Translations under genes and position numbers: made by a program | NCBI GenBank assembly: GCA_016869765.1 | Contig: VGES01000006.1 | Span: 40,719 to 104,718, forward strand | Length of the DNA stretch: 64,000 nt | Source: Alphaproteobacteria bacterium | GTDB lineage: Bacteria > Pseudomonadota > Alphaproteobacteria > SHVP01 | Reading direction: 5' to 3' | Part shown: positions 25,824-34,403 of the stretch, piece by piece | Position numbering within the stretch: the stretch's first letter is position 1 | How the letters are laid out: each line of letters starts with the position of its first letter | The notes under the pieces: generated by a model | Seen by the model: the letters and a program-made list of their open reading frames with translations, nothing else | The model's database searches: none | Told to the model about the DNA's origin: nothing

Positions 25824-26329
25824 GGTTGTCCTCCGAGTGATTGCAGGTGGGGCCGATCGAGCGCCTCGCGAACCGCGCGGGCCAAATCCGGTTTGCGGAA
25901 GGGTTTGCGCAAGAACGGGGCGTCCCCAGGACCGACCCCGCTGCGTACCCGCTCATCATCCGGGTATCCCGAAGTGTAGAGCACGCGGAGGCCAGGGCGC
26001 CGGGCGAGGGCCGCGCTGACGAGATCGCTTCCCCCCATGCCGCCGGGAAGGACCACGTCGGTGAACAGGAGGGCGATTTCGGGTTGGCTCTCGATCACGG
26101 TTAGCGCCGTCGTACCGTCGGCGGCCGACAGCGACCGATATCCGAGACTTCGCAGCACCGTCGTCGTCAGCTCGCGCAGTCCCCGGTCGTCTTCGACGAC
26201 AAGCACTGTCTCCGAACCGGTCGGCAGATCGATGGTGCCGGGCGCCCCCGTCTCCAATTGGTCGACCTTGGCCTCGGGCAGCAGCAGTTGAACGCTTGCT
26301 CCGTGCCCTGGCGTGCTTTCGATGGCGTT
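25820..26329 (-). pseudogene. Hybrid histidine kinase, 3' fragment (end of HATPase plus receiver domain)
   Basis: This frame opens with AIESTPGHGASVQLLLPEAK, the last strand-loop of a histidine-kinase HATPase domain, followed after a linker by a full receiver domain: VLVVEDDRGLRELTTTVL (acidic pocket), LLFTDVVLPGG (phospho-acceptor aspartate in FTDVV), LYTSGYPDD and FLRKPFRKPDLARAV. It is separated from the PAS part by a frame change at about 26328. An ATG at 26257 could give a 145-residue free receiver protein. The rest of the ATPase domain and the whole dimerisation/phosphotransfer domain are missing. Confidence 0.75.
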
Positions 26330-27593
26330 TCAGCCGTTCCTGGATATGGATATCCTCGACTCCCGCCCCGACGTCGTGAGCCCCTTTGGCTACCGCCGCC
26401 CGGAGAATTTCTTCGAACGACTGGCCGGCGTGGTACTCGTTCGCTCCAGTTATGCGGGCGATCTCGGCCGCTCGACTGTTCCACATCACGAGCCTGTCCT
26501 CGGCATCGTAGAGCGATACGCCGACCGGCATGCCCTCGATGGTGCTCAGGAGTTGGGCCTCGAGGTGTTGAACGCGTTCCAGGGCTTCGACCGTCGCGGT
26601 TTCGTCCGTCGCACTGCCGCGGTAGCCGAGAAAGCGACCGTCGTCGTCAAATATCGGCTTGCCGCTCACCCGCAGATAGAGGTTCCGGCGATCTGGCCAC
26701 TGGGTGCGGTAGTGGAAGTCGCGCACCGGCTGATGCTGATTCATCGCTTCGACATGTTGGCGCCAGAGTGGATCGGCTCCAGGGTCCGAAACTTGGGCGG
26801 CCTGCCAACGGGTGAGGCCCAGCGGGGTATTCGGGGCGCGATCGCTCCCCGAATGGTAGGTGAACCGATGATTCTTGTCGGTTTCCCAGAGCCAGTCCCC
26901 GGCAGTTTCGGCAAAGTCGCGGAAACGAGCCTCACTCTGCGCCAAGGCCTGTTCGCGCTCCTTGAGGTCGGAGATGTCCGTTCGAACGCTGACGATTCCG
27001 CCGTCGGGCGTGCTGAAGTTCTGAAACCGCAACCAGAGGCCATGGCTAGTCCTTAGATCCTTCGCCTGTCGACCGACCGCCATCAGTTCGCCCAGTTCGT
27101 CGACCCACGACTCCTCACGCCCCACGGCGGCAGGCACCCGTCCGGAACCGGCCGCCACGCGGGCGAGTTCTCGCCAGTGACGACCGGGCGCGAAATGCGG
27201 AAGGACGCTCCCGAACATCTCGATGAAGCGGCGGTTTGCCGTGACGAAGCGACCGTCTTTGTCCCACAAGGCGATGCCGTCCGAGACGTGGTCGAGAGCT
27301 TCGCGCAAGCGTTCGCTCACCGCCGTGAGCGAGGATCGGTTTTCGGCGGCGGTCGCCGCATCGCGACCCATTTGGCGCCGTAACCCGCTGAAACTGAATA
27401 TGCCCATCGCGATCGCCACCAACGCGGTCGCTGCCGCCAACGCGTCGAGCAGTGGTTCTTGTTCCTCCTCGAACCAGGCGTCGATGAGAAACAGATCGGC
27501 AATCACGGCGACAACGGTCGTCACCCCTGCCGCTATCGCGGTCACAGCGAGGCGTCGGTAGCGAAGTTCGTGATTCGACGGATTGTTGGTCAT
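25956..27593 (-). pseudogene. Hybrid histidine kinase, 5' fragment (membrane and PAS domains, then frameshifted tail)
   Basis: From the ATG at 27593 a cytosolic N terminus leads to two membrane segments (residues about 16-38 and 45-68), then three PAS domains: about 92-210 (VSDGIALWDKDGRFVTANRRFIEMFG, ending VSVRTDISDLKEREQAL), 218-335 (SEARFRDFAETAGDWLWETD) and 345-422 (IEGMPVGVSLYDAEDRLVMWNSRA). At residue 422, where the HisKA domain should follow, the text becomes arginine-rich nonsense to 25956. The HATPase end appears in another frame at the same point. The kinase core, about 250 residues, has been deleted and the frame lost. Confidence 0.75.
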
Positions 27594-27669
27594 GAGCGGA
27601 GTTCCCAAGCGGCGTCTTACGCGACTAAAGTCTACGGGGGTGCCCAGGGCACGTCCAAACGGAGGGCTC

Positions 27670-28401
27670 GTGGGCGATGGCATCAGGAAGAACGTTTGCA
27701 TTGTCGGCGCCTCGGGCGGAATCGGCATGGCCATCGCGCGTCGTTTCCAGCGCAATGGTAAGGTGTCGATGGTGCTTCTCGACGTCCCCGGCCCACGGCT
27801 GACATCGATCGCCAAGGAAACAGGGACGCCGGCGATTGCACTCGACCTGCGCGACGTGGCCGCGATTGCCCCCACGGTCGCCCGCGCCAAGGCGATGATG
27901 CCGCGGCTCGATCACCTGATCCTGACCTCCGGGATCGTCGAGAACCGTCGGATGCACGAGATGACCCCAGCGATCTGGCAGGACATCCTGGCGGTCAACG
28001 TCACCGGAATATTCTTTCTCTGCCAATCGGCCGACGACTGGATTGCCGACGGCGGACGAGTCGTCACCTTCGGTTCCCGTGCCGGTCGTTCGCCTGGGCC
28101 GGTGACGGGGCCCGCCTACGCTGTATCGAAAGCCGCGATCGAGAATCTCACCCGCTATCTCGCGCTGCAGTGGGCGAGCCGCAGGATCACGGTCAACTGC
28201 ATCGCGCCCGGCCCGGTGGACACTCCGATGCTCGACGCCCACCCGAAGGATCGGATGGCAGCCCTGGTCGAGGCCGTGCCGTTCAAGCGGCTGGCCACGG
28301 CCGACGAGATCGCGGCGCTCGTCGCCTACCTGGTGTCCGACGATGCGGCGTACATGACCGGGGCGGTGTTGCCCATCAACGGCGGCCTCGCGATGCCGTG
28401 A
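27670..28401 (+). CDS. Short-chain dehydrogenase/reductase (SDR) family oxidoreductase
   Basis: A 243-residue classical SDR. The NAD(P) motif is GASGGIGMAIA at residues 13-23, NAG-like DHLILTSG follows, and the active-site residues are S136, Y150 and K154 in YAVSK. The end, MTGAVLPINGGLAMP, is the usual SDR tail. The GTG at 27670 has a GGAGGG ribosome site three bases upstream; earlier ATGs lack one. The substrate is not predictable. Confidence 0.88.
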   Translation: MGDGIRKNVCIVGASGGIGMAIARRFQRNGKVSMVLLDVPGPRLTSIAKETGTPAIALDLRDVAAIAPTVARAKAMMPRLDHLILTSGIVENRRMHEMTPAIWQDILAVNVTGIFFLCQSADDWIADGGRVVTFGSRAGRSPGPVTGPAYAVSKAAIENLTRYLALQWASRRITVNCIAPGPVDTPMLDAHPKDRMAALVEAVPFKRLATADEIAALVAYLVSDDAAYMTGAVLPINGGLAMP

Positions 28402-28461
28402 TGCACCCCGGGCGCCGTCCGGCGCTACCCTCGCTCGGTCAGCCTCGTCTGAGGGCTACTC

Positions 28462-28929
28462 ATGCTTCGCAGTTGGTTTACCGTCATCGTCTTGGCGCTC
28501 ATCGTGGCGACCGGTTCGGCCGGTCCAGCGCTTGCCGACAAGTCCGTCAATCGGTCGAGTGCCGGCGTCGCCATCAAGGGCTACGATGTCGTCGCCTATT
28601 TCGCAGAAAGCAAGCCGGTGCGCGGTGAGGCCCGCTTCACCCACGCCTGGAATGGTGCCACGTGGCATTTTGCCAGCGCCGCCAACCGTGACCTGTTCGC
28701 GAAGGAGCCAGAACGCTACGCGCCGCAATACGGTGGTTACTGTGCCTTCGGAATGGCGAAGAACAGCGTCATCGACGTCGATCCCGAGGCCTGGGCAATG
28801 AGCGAAGGCAAGCTTTACCTCAACGTCAACAAGAGCGTGCAGCAGCAGTTCGTGAAAGATGTCGCCGGCCTGATCAAGGCGGCCGATCAAAACTGGCCAA
28901 ACCACCGCACGCGCCTGGCCAAAGAATAG
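28462..28929 (+). CDS. Secreted YHS-domain protein
   Basis: A 155-residue protein with a signal peptide (MLRSWFTVIVLALIVATGSAGPALA) and a YHS-like domain: GVAIKGYDVVAYFAESKPVRGEARFTHAWNGATWHFASAANRDLFAKEPERYAPQYGGYCAFGMAKNSVI, described by its IKGYDVVAYF start and YGGYCAFGMA end. YHS domains bind metals or hemes; periplasmic ones often travel with copper or iron handling genes. No metal genes are adjacent. It is followed by the glyoxalase II gene. Confidence 0.85.
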   Translation: MLRSWFTVIVLALIVATGSAGPALADKSVNRSSAGVAIKGYDVVAYFAESKPVRGEARFTHAWNGATWHFASAANRDLFAKEPERYAPQYGGYCAFGMAKNSVIDVDPEAWAMSEGKLYLNVNKSVQQQFVKDVAGLIKAADQNWPNHRTRLAKE

Positions 28930-28992
28930 TCTGCTCGCCCGGTTCCCCCGAATACGGCATGCTCGATGCATGCCGACCCGGGGAGGATCACC

Positions 28993-29784
28993 ATGCTCGT
29001 CGAGCAGATTTGGACCGCCAACGCCTATCGCAACTACAACTACCTGATCGCTTGTCCGGAGACCGGCGAGGCGCTCGCCGTCGATCCGCTCGACCATGAA
29101 AAATGCCTCGCGAGGGCGAAAGCGCGCGGCTGGCAAATCACCCAGGTTCTCAATACGCACGAACATCGCGACCATACCGGCGGCAATCAGCCGTTGATCG
29201 AGCGGACTCGGGCGCGGTTGCTCGCCCACCATGGGGCGGGACCAAAGATTCCGGGGATGGACAGGGGACTGCGGGCAGGCGACGTGGTCAAGGTGGGCAA
29301 GACCGTGGTGCTCGAAGCGCTCGATACACCGGGACACACGATGAGCCACGTCTGCCTGTTGTCGAGAACCGATGAACCGGCGCTGTTCTGTGGCGATACG
29401 CTGTTCAACGCCGGTGCCGGCAACTGCCACGGTGGTGGCCACCCCGTCGAGCTTTACGCCACGTTCACCAGGCAGCTCGCCAAACTGCCCGACACGACGC
29501 GGGTTTTCCCGGGTCACCACTACATCGTGAAGAATCTCGAGTTCACGCTCGACCGCGAGCCGAGCAACCGCCGCGCGAGCGAACTGCTGGGGCGGGTCAA
29601 AGACGAGGATCCCGATCGCCCGCTCGTAACGACTCTCGCCCTGGAGAAGGAGATCAACACCTTCTTCCGCCTCGGGAGCGAAGGCGTGGTTGCAAGGTTG
29701 CGTGAGCGCTTTCCCGATCTCCCCCGCCAGCCCGATGCGCAGACGGTCTTCCTGAAACTGCGCGAGCTGCGCAACGACTGGTGA
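28993..29784 (+). CDS. gloB: Hydroxyacylglutathione hydrolase (glyoxalase II) / MBL-fold hydrolase
   Basis: A 263-residue metallo-beta-lactamase-fold enzyme that hydrolyses S-lactoylglutathione. The HxHxDH motif is H56, H58, D60, H61 in NTHEHRDHTGG; further ligands are in LDTPGHTMSHV (H), CGDTLF (D) and FPGHHYIV (H). The ATG at 28993 follows GGGAGGATCACC, a clear ribosome site; an upstream ATG at 28966 has none. Length fits the family. Confidence 0.85.
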   Translation: MLVEQIWTANAYRNYNYLIACPETGEALAVDPLDHEKCLARAKARGWQITQVLNTHEHRDHTGGNQPLIERTRARLLAHHGAGPKIPGMDRGLRAGDVVKVGKTVVLEALDTPGHTMSHVCLLSRTDEPALFCGDTLFNAGAGNCHGGGHPVELYATFTRQLAKLPDTTRVFPGHHYIVKNLEFTLDREPSNRRASELLGRVKDEDPDRPLVTTLALEKEINTFFRLGSEGVVARLRERFPDLPRQPDAQTVFLKLRELRNDW

Positions 29785-29787
29785 CGG

Positions 29788-30531
29788 TCAGCGGCTCCGG
29801 CGTGCCCGCAGCTTCTTATAGGCGACGGGCAATAGCGCAAGGATCGCCAAACCGAGAAGCGCGGCGATGATCTCGGGCGTCAGCACGCCGGTGAGCGTGA
29901 ACGCTTCCTGGCGGTCGAACACGCTGCCGAGCCCGGCTCCCACCAGCGTGTAGACGAAACCACCCGGGATGATCCCGACGAGTGTCGCCAGCACAAAGGT
30001 CCGGGTCGAGACCCCGAGAAACGCCGGCACGAGATTGACGATAAAGAACGGGAACAGCGGAATCAGGCGCAGCACCAGCAAGTAGCTGAACGCATTCTCG
30101 CGAAAGCCCGCTTCGAGTTTTTGCAGCGCCGGGCCCGCGCGTTGACGCAGTGGTTCTCCAAGGGAGGTGCGGGCGATCAAAAAGAGCGCGGTGGCGCCAA
30201 TTGTCGCGCCGATGACGTTCGCGGTCGTCCCGAGCACCGGTCCGAAGAGGAATCCGCCGGTCACGGTCAGGATGGTGGCGCCCGGCACAGAACAGGCGAC
30301 CGCCACGGCATAGATCGCGACGAACAGCAGCCCGGCCACGACGCCATGCTCGGTGACAAAACCGGTCAAGGCCTCGCGATGCTCGCGCAAGGTGTCAAAT
30401 GAAAGATAGCGATGAATGCCGGTCAGGAAGATCACCGCGATCACGGCGATCAGCCCCACGAGGGGCAAGAGTTTCTTTGTTCTCGTCATCGTCGGTCGGG
30501 ACGTTGGCGTTAATGCAGCCGTGGACATCAT
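29788..30531 (-). CDS. TVP38/TMEM64-family membrane protein
   Basis: A 247-residue inner-membrane protein of the DedA/VTT superfamily: VAIYAVAVACSVPGATILTVTGGFLFGPVLGTTANVIGATIGATALFLIARTSLG, recognised by SVPGA and GGFLFGPV, then the second helical half with RLIPLFPFFIVNLVPAFLGVSTRTF. VTT proteins move lipids or solutes across the membrane. It is third in the PNPOx-flavoprotein-TVP38 unit: the ATG at 30531 is preceded by GAGGAGA, eight bases past the flavoprotein stop. Confidence 0.85.
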   Translation of the reverse strand: MMSTAALTPTSRPTMTRTKKLLPLVGLIAVIAVIFLTGIHRYLSFDTLREHREALTGFVTEHGVVAGLLFVAIYAVAVACSVPGATILTVTGGFLFGPVLGTTANVIGATIGATALFLIARTSLGEPLRQRAGPALQKLEAGFRENAFSYLLVLRLIPLFPFFIVNLVPAFLGVSTRTFVLATLVGIIPGGFVYTLVGAGLGSVFDRQEAFTLTGVLTPEIIAALLGLAILALLPVAYKKLRARRSR

Positions 30532-30539
30532 AGGTCTCC

Positions 30540-31958
30540 TCAAGGCAGGCGTTGCAACAATCGAACGATGCGGCGGGTCCGTGCGCTGAACAGCGCGTCG
30601 CTGTAGTAGCTGCCAGCAGCGCGTTTGCTCACCTCCGACAACGTTGGGTACGGGACGATCACGTCGGCTAATGCGCCGATGCGCATCCGGCGTTTGATGG
30701 CGAGCACCCATGGCAGGATCAGTTCGCCTGCCCGCGGCCCGACGATGGTCGCTCCAACGATGCGCCCCTTGGCCCCGACGAGAACCTTGGCGAATCCCTC
30801 TGTATCGCGCTCGGTCTGGGCCCGGTCGTTTTCGGAGAACGACCACGTCAGCGCGCGAATTCGTGAGTCGAGCAGGCGGGCTTCGCTCTCCGTCGGACCG
30901 ACACGGGCAAGCTCGGGATCGGTGTAGGTCACCCAGGGGACGGCCCGATGATCGACCCGGGCCGGTAGCGCAAACAAGGCACTCCGAATGACGATGCCTG
31001 CGTGGTAGCTGGCGACGTGGGTGAATTGGGGGCCGCCGAGGACGTCGCCGATGGCAAAGACGCGGCGGTTGGAGGTTCGCAGCCGCGCATCGACCATGAT
31101 CCCCCGGTCGTTGACGCGAATTCCGGCCTTCTCAAGCTGTAGCGCGCCGATGTTCGGACGGCGTCCGACGGCGACGAGCAGATGGGAACCTGCGATCGTG
31201 CCTTCGGGCGCTCCGAGGAGTTGAACGCCGATGCCGTTGCCCTGGCGAACGATTGCGCTTGGCGTGGTGTGCTCGCGAACGTCGATTCCCTCGTCCCCGA
31301 GCCGCTTAGCGACTACGGCGGCCGCCTCGGGTTCGTCGCGTGGCAGCAGTCGCCCGCGCACGACCATCGTGACCCGGGCCCCCAGGCGGCGATGGGCTTG
31401 GGCGAGTTCGCTCCCGATCGGGCCTCCACCGATCACGACAAGGTGCTCGGGTCGCTCGCGAAGATCGAACACCGTCTCGTTCGTCAGGTATGGAACCTCG
31501 GCCAGTCCCGCGATGTCCGGGATCGCTGGCGAGGATCCTGTCGCGATCACGAACCGGCGCGCCGTGATGCGGCGATCACCCGCCTCGACGGTGTGGGCGT
31601 CGATGAATCGCGCCGGGGCCTGGACCACATCGACGCCGAGCGCGGTAAAGCGCTCGACCGAATCGTGTGGTGCGATCGTCGCGATGACTCCGTGAACGTG
31701 GTCGTGCACTTTCGTGAAGTCGATCGCCGGCTCGTGCCCGTTGACTCCGAATTTCGCACTTGTTCGAACGACGTGAGCCGCATGCCCCGCCGCGATCAGC
31801 GCTTTGGAGGGGACGCAACCATAGTTGAGACAGTCGCCGCCCATTTTGGCGCGTTCGACGAGGACCACGCGCGCTCCCATCCGCGCGGCGCCCGCCGCAA
31901 CCGAAAGACCGCCCGAGCCGGCACCGATGACGCAAAGGTCTGTGTTGAGGGATTTCAT
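30540..31958 (-). CDS. FAD-dependent pyridine nucleotide-disulfide oxidoreductase
   Basis: A 472-residue flavoprotein of the lipoamide dehydrogenase/mercuric reductase group. The FAD site is IGAGSGGLSVAAGAARMGARVVLVE; the redox-active pair is C43 and C48 in GGDCLNYGCVPSKA; the NAD site is VIGGGPIGSELAQAHRRLGARV. Near the end the usual HP/HAHPTLSE acid-base motif is YPTLSEVSKRAAG, so the catalytic histidine is replaced. It pairs, as in many bacteria, with a TVP38 protein, so it is probably not a true E3 subunit. It overlaps the PNPOx stop. Confidence 0.85.
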   Translation of the reverse strand: MKSLNTDLCVIGAGSGGLSVAAGAARMGARVVLVERAKMGGDCLNYGCVPSKALIAAGHAAHVVRTSAKFGVNGHEPAIDFTKVHDHVHGVIATIAPHDSVERFTALGVDVVQAPARFIDAHTVEAGDRRITARRFVIATGSSPAIPDIAGLAEVPYLTNETVFDLRERPEHLVVIGGGPIGSELAQAHRRLGARVTMVVRGRLLPRDEPEAAAVVAKRLGDEGIDVREHTTPSAIVRQGNGIGVQLLGAPEGTIAGSHLLVAVGRRPNIGALQLEKAGIRVNDRGIMVDARLRTSNRRVFAIGDVLGGPQFTHVASYHAGIVIRSALFALPARVDHRAVPWVTYTDPELARVGPTESEARLLDSRIRALTWSFSENDRAQTERDTEGFAKVLVGAKGRIVGATIVGPRAGELILPWVLAIKRRMRIGALADVIVPYPTLSEVSKRAAGSYYSDALFSARTRRIVRLLQRLP

Positions 31959-32782
31959 GGTTGAATGCTCATTTCCTCGGGGACACCAACGGCACCCGGA
32001 ATCGTTCTGGCGTCGTGCCAGGTCAGCGGAAGCGCGGCTGCCGTGAAATAGCCTTGATCGAGATGGATGACGTGTTCGCCCAGGCGCAGTCGATCGGCGC
32101 GTCGTCGGCCCGAGAGCTGGAACGTCGACCCCGTGAGGAAGTCGATGAATAGAATTCCGACGCGCGCGTCCCTCGCCATCGACCTTGCCTTGTCGTCAAA
32201 GCGCAGTGTCCGCGCCCCCTCGGCGCGGGCAAAGCCGATGCGGCCGATCACCGGTTGTGGCGGAAGCGAGTCATCGACGACGAGGAAAAACAGCTCGGAC
32301 GATGACACGAGATCGCGGACGACATGGAGGTCCGTGACGACCACCCTCTCGCGCAGGGCACCGACGGCAGCGATTGCCTCGGTCAGCGCCCAGTGTCGGG
32401 CCGGTAGCCGATCCGTGCCACGTCGATTCGCCACAGCGTGGCGAACGATGAATCCCCTGCGGCGCACGTAGGCGCGCCCATGGATCACGAGGTTGCTGTC
32501 AGCGACGAAGTCGGCTGCGAGCAAACCGATCGCCATGCCGTCGTGAAGCGCGCTGAACAGCGGGTCTCCGAACGGTGGATCGGTTGCGACCACGAGGGAG
32601 CGTGGCCCGACAACCGATGCAAAACCGGGTTCGTCGCAGATCGCCGAGGCCCACACCGCCCGGGACGGGTCGGCGAAGCCGGCGATGAGGAGGGGCACCG
32701 TGGCCAAGACCGGTGCGCCCCCGCCCAGCGTCAGGAAATCAGCTTCGCTTGGTGATGGGAGGTCGAGCGCGGCGTCGGTCAT
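31955..32782 (-). CDS. Pyridoxamine 5'-phosphate oxidase-family flavin-binding protein
   Basis: A 275-residue protein with a split-barrel domain: AVWASAICDEPGFASVVGPRSLVVATDP, LLAADFVADSNLVIHGRAYV, and PVIGRIGFARAEGARTLRFDDKARSMARDARVGILFIDFLTG; these are the strands of FMN- or heme-binding PNPOx-like folds. The ATG at 32782 is used. The stop overlaps the flavoprotein start (ATGA), so it heads a three-gene operon divergent from a LysR regulator. Function unknown. Confidence 0.82.
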   Translation of the reverse strand: MTDAALDLPSPSEADFLTLGGGAPVLATVPLLIAGFADPSRAVWASAICDEPGFASVVGPRSLVVATDPPFGDPLFSALHDGMAIGLLAADFVADSNLVIHGRAYVRRRGFIVRHAVANRRGTDRLPARHWALTEAIAAVGALRERVVVTDLHVVRDLVSSSELFFLVVDDSLPPQPVIGRIGFARAEGARTLRFDDKARSMARDARVGILFIDFLTGSTFQLSGRRRADRLRLGEHVIHLDQGYFTAAALPLTWHDARTIPGAVGVPEEMSIQP

Positions 32783-32839
32783 GCCGCCACCATGGCAAGG
32801 TCGCGCTCGGGGCGGAAATATCGCTTGCCTCCTGGATCG

Positions 32840-32854
32840 ATAGCGCAGCGCTAT
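32840..32854. promoter_or_regulatory. LysR-type operator (T-N11-A palindrome)
   Basis: ATAGCGC-A-GCGCTAT is a perfect 15-bp palindrome and fits the LysR consensus T-N11-A (T at 32841, A at 32853). It sits between the LysR gene (start 32908) and the PNPOx operon (start 32782), where the activator and its autoregulation site are expected. Confidence 0.6.
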
Positions 32855-32907
32855 GGCCATCGACCCATGGATTCCCGTACGGTTTGCCCCGACCGGGAGC
32901 CGACGTC

Positions 32908-33795
32908 ATGGAAATGCATCAGGTGCGCTACTTCCTCGCGGTATGTGAGACGCTCAACTTCACGCGCGCGGCGGACCAATGCCACGTCGCCCAACCCTCG
33001 CTTACCCGAGCGATCAAGAACTTGGAGGAGGAACTAGGCGGCCCGTTGTTCCGCCGCGAGCGCAACTTGAGTCACCTCACGGAACTCGGGCGCCTGATGC
33101 GTCCGTATCTCGAGCAGGTCTACGAGGCCAGCCAGACGGCACGTCAGGAAGCATTGCAGTACTTCAAGCTCGACAAGGCGCCGCTTCGGCTCGGGCTCAT
33201 GTGCACCATCGGTCCGGCGCGGCTGGTGGGCTTCATGCAACGCCTGAAGGCCGACATTCCGTCGCTCGAGATCACCGTCCGGGAGGCATCAGGGCAGACG
33301 ATTCTCGATGAGCTGATGGCCGGCGAGGTCGACGTGGCGCTCCTCGGCCTGCCGCAATACCCCGATCGCATCGTTTGCCGACCGCTGTACAAGGAGCGCT
33401 ACGTCGTGGCGTTTCCGAAGGGGCATCGCTTCGAAGCGATGAACGCCGTTCCCCTGCGCGAACTCGGCGAAGAGTCCTACCTGATGCGGGTCAACTGTGA
33501 GCATCCTGCCCACGTTGCCGCGTCGGGGACACCGGTACCGTCAGTCAAGGTCGTGTTTCGCAGCGAACGGGAAGACTGGATCCAGGCCATGATCGGGGCT
33601 GGTCTGGGATGTTCGGTGATTCCGGAGAACATGCTGTTGCTGCCGGGGCTGGCCACGCGGTTGGTCACGGAACCGGAACTGGTCCGCACGATCTCACTCG
33701 CGACCGTGGCCGGCCGACGATTTGCCCCGGCCGTCGAAGCGGTGGTGCGCTTGGCCCAACGTCATCCTTGGGAGCAGGCCGCCGCCGCGGCCTGA
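32908..33795 (+). CDS. LysR-family transcriptional regulator
   Basis: A 295-residue regulator with an N-terminal winged helix (MHQVRYFLAVCETLNFTRAADQCHVAQPSLTRAIKNLEEELGGPLFRRER, the LTRAIKNLEEELG recognition region) and a C-terminal sensor domain (LRLGLMCTIGPARL, VDVALLGLPQYPDRIV). Its divergent neighbour is the PNPOx operon with a LysR box between them, so it likely regulates that operon. Ligand unknown. Confidence 0.9.
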   Translation: MEMHQVRYFLAVCETLNFTRAADQCHVAQPSLTRAIKNLEEELGGPLFRRERNLSHLTELGRLMRPYLEQVYEASQTARQEALQYFKLDKAPLRLGLMCTIGPARLVGFMQRLKADIPSLEITVREASGQTILDELMAGEVDVALLGLPQYPDRIVCRPLYKERYVVAFPKGHRFEAMNAVPLRELGEESYLMRVNCEHPAHVAASGTPVPSVKVVFRSEREDWIQAMIGAGLGCSVIPENMLLLPGLATRLVTEPELVRTISLATVAGRRFAPAVEAVVRLAQRHPWEQAAAAA

Positions 33796-33894
33796 GCATC
33801 GAAACCATAGCGAAACGGTGCTTTCGTAGCGGTGCGCCTGGGACGAAGGTTCCGGTGCGGCACGAATGGTCGTGTCCTCGCTATGGAGTTCACC

Positions 33895-34395
33895 ATGAAG
33901 AAACTGTTCCTCGGCGTCATCGTGGGCGGTCTGCTCGGCGTTGGCGCTGGCTTTGTCGCCGGCCTGTTCTTCTTTCCTATTATCTTTCCCGGTCCCGTGG
34001 CGATGGAGCAAGTCGCCAACGCCGAGTCGAAAACGGCGGTAGCCCGCGGCACGTTCGTCCATGCCGACCCGAACGACCCCATTCATTGGGGCAAGGGCGC
34101 CGTGACCATCCTGCGCGATCGCAGCGGCGAACAATTCGTGCGCCTGGAGATGGATTTCGAGGTCGGTCCGGGCCCGGCGTTTCACGTCTACCTGGTTGAC
34201 CAAGCCGATATTCGATCCAAACGCGATTTCCTGACAGCCTCGACGATCGATCTGGGCGGTCTTCGCGCCTTCCGCGGCAGTCAGAACTACGCCGTCCCGG
34301 AAGGAATCGATGTGGCATCGGCCAAGAGCGTCGTGATCTGGTGCAAAGAGTTCGGCGTCCTAATCTCTCCCGCGACGTTGCTCCAGACGTCGTAG
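33895..34395 (+). CDS. Membrane-anchored DM13-domain protein
   Basis: A 166-residue protein with an N-terminal helix (LFLGVIVGGLLGVGAGFVAGLFFFPIIF) that anchors or exports it, and a DM13 domain: ARGTFVHADPNDPIHWGKGAVTILRDRSGEQFVRLEMDFEVGPGPAFHVYLVD, recognised by GKGAVTIL and GPAFHVYLVD, with the conserved cysteine in VIWCKEFGVLISPATL. DM13 proteins may act in redox or electron transfer. The ATG at 33895, after GGAG, is the likely start. Confidence 0.82.
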   Translation: MKKLFLGVIVGGLLGVGAGFVAGLFFFPIIFPGPVAMEQVANAESKTAVARGTFVHADPNDPIHWGKGAVTILRDRSGEQFVRLEMDFEVGPGPAFHVYLVDQADIRSKRDFLTASTIDLGGLRAFRGSQNYAVPEGIDVASAKSVVIWCKEFGVLISPATLLQTS

Positions 34396-34403
34396 CCGCG
34401 GCG

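Noticed and set aside
25956..26330. Arginine-rich C-terminal tail of the kinase fragment as a new domain
   Set aside because: It is the frameshifted reading of the receiver domain, not a genuine domain.
28402..28461. Promoter candidates for the YHS gene
   Set aside because: No clear -35/-10 pair; not listed.
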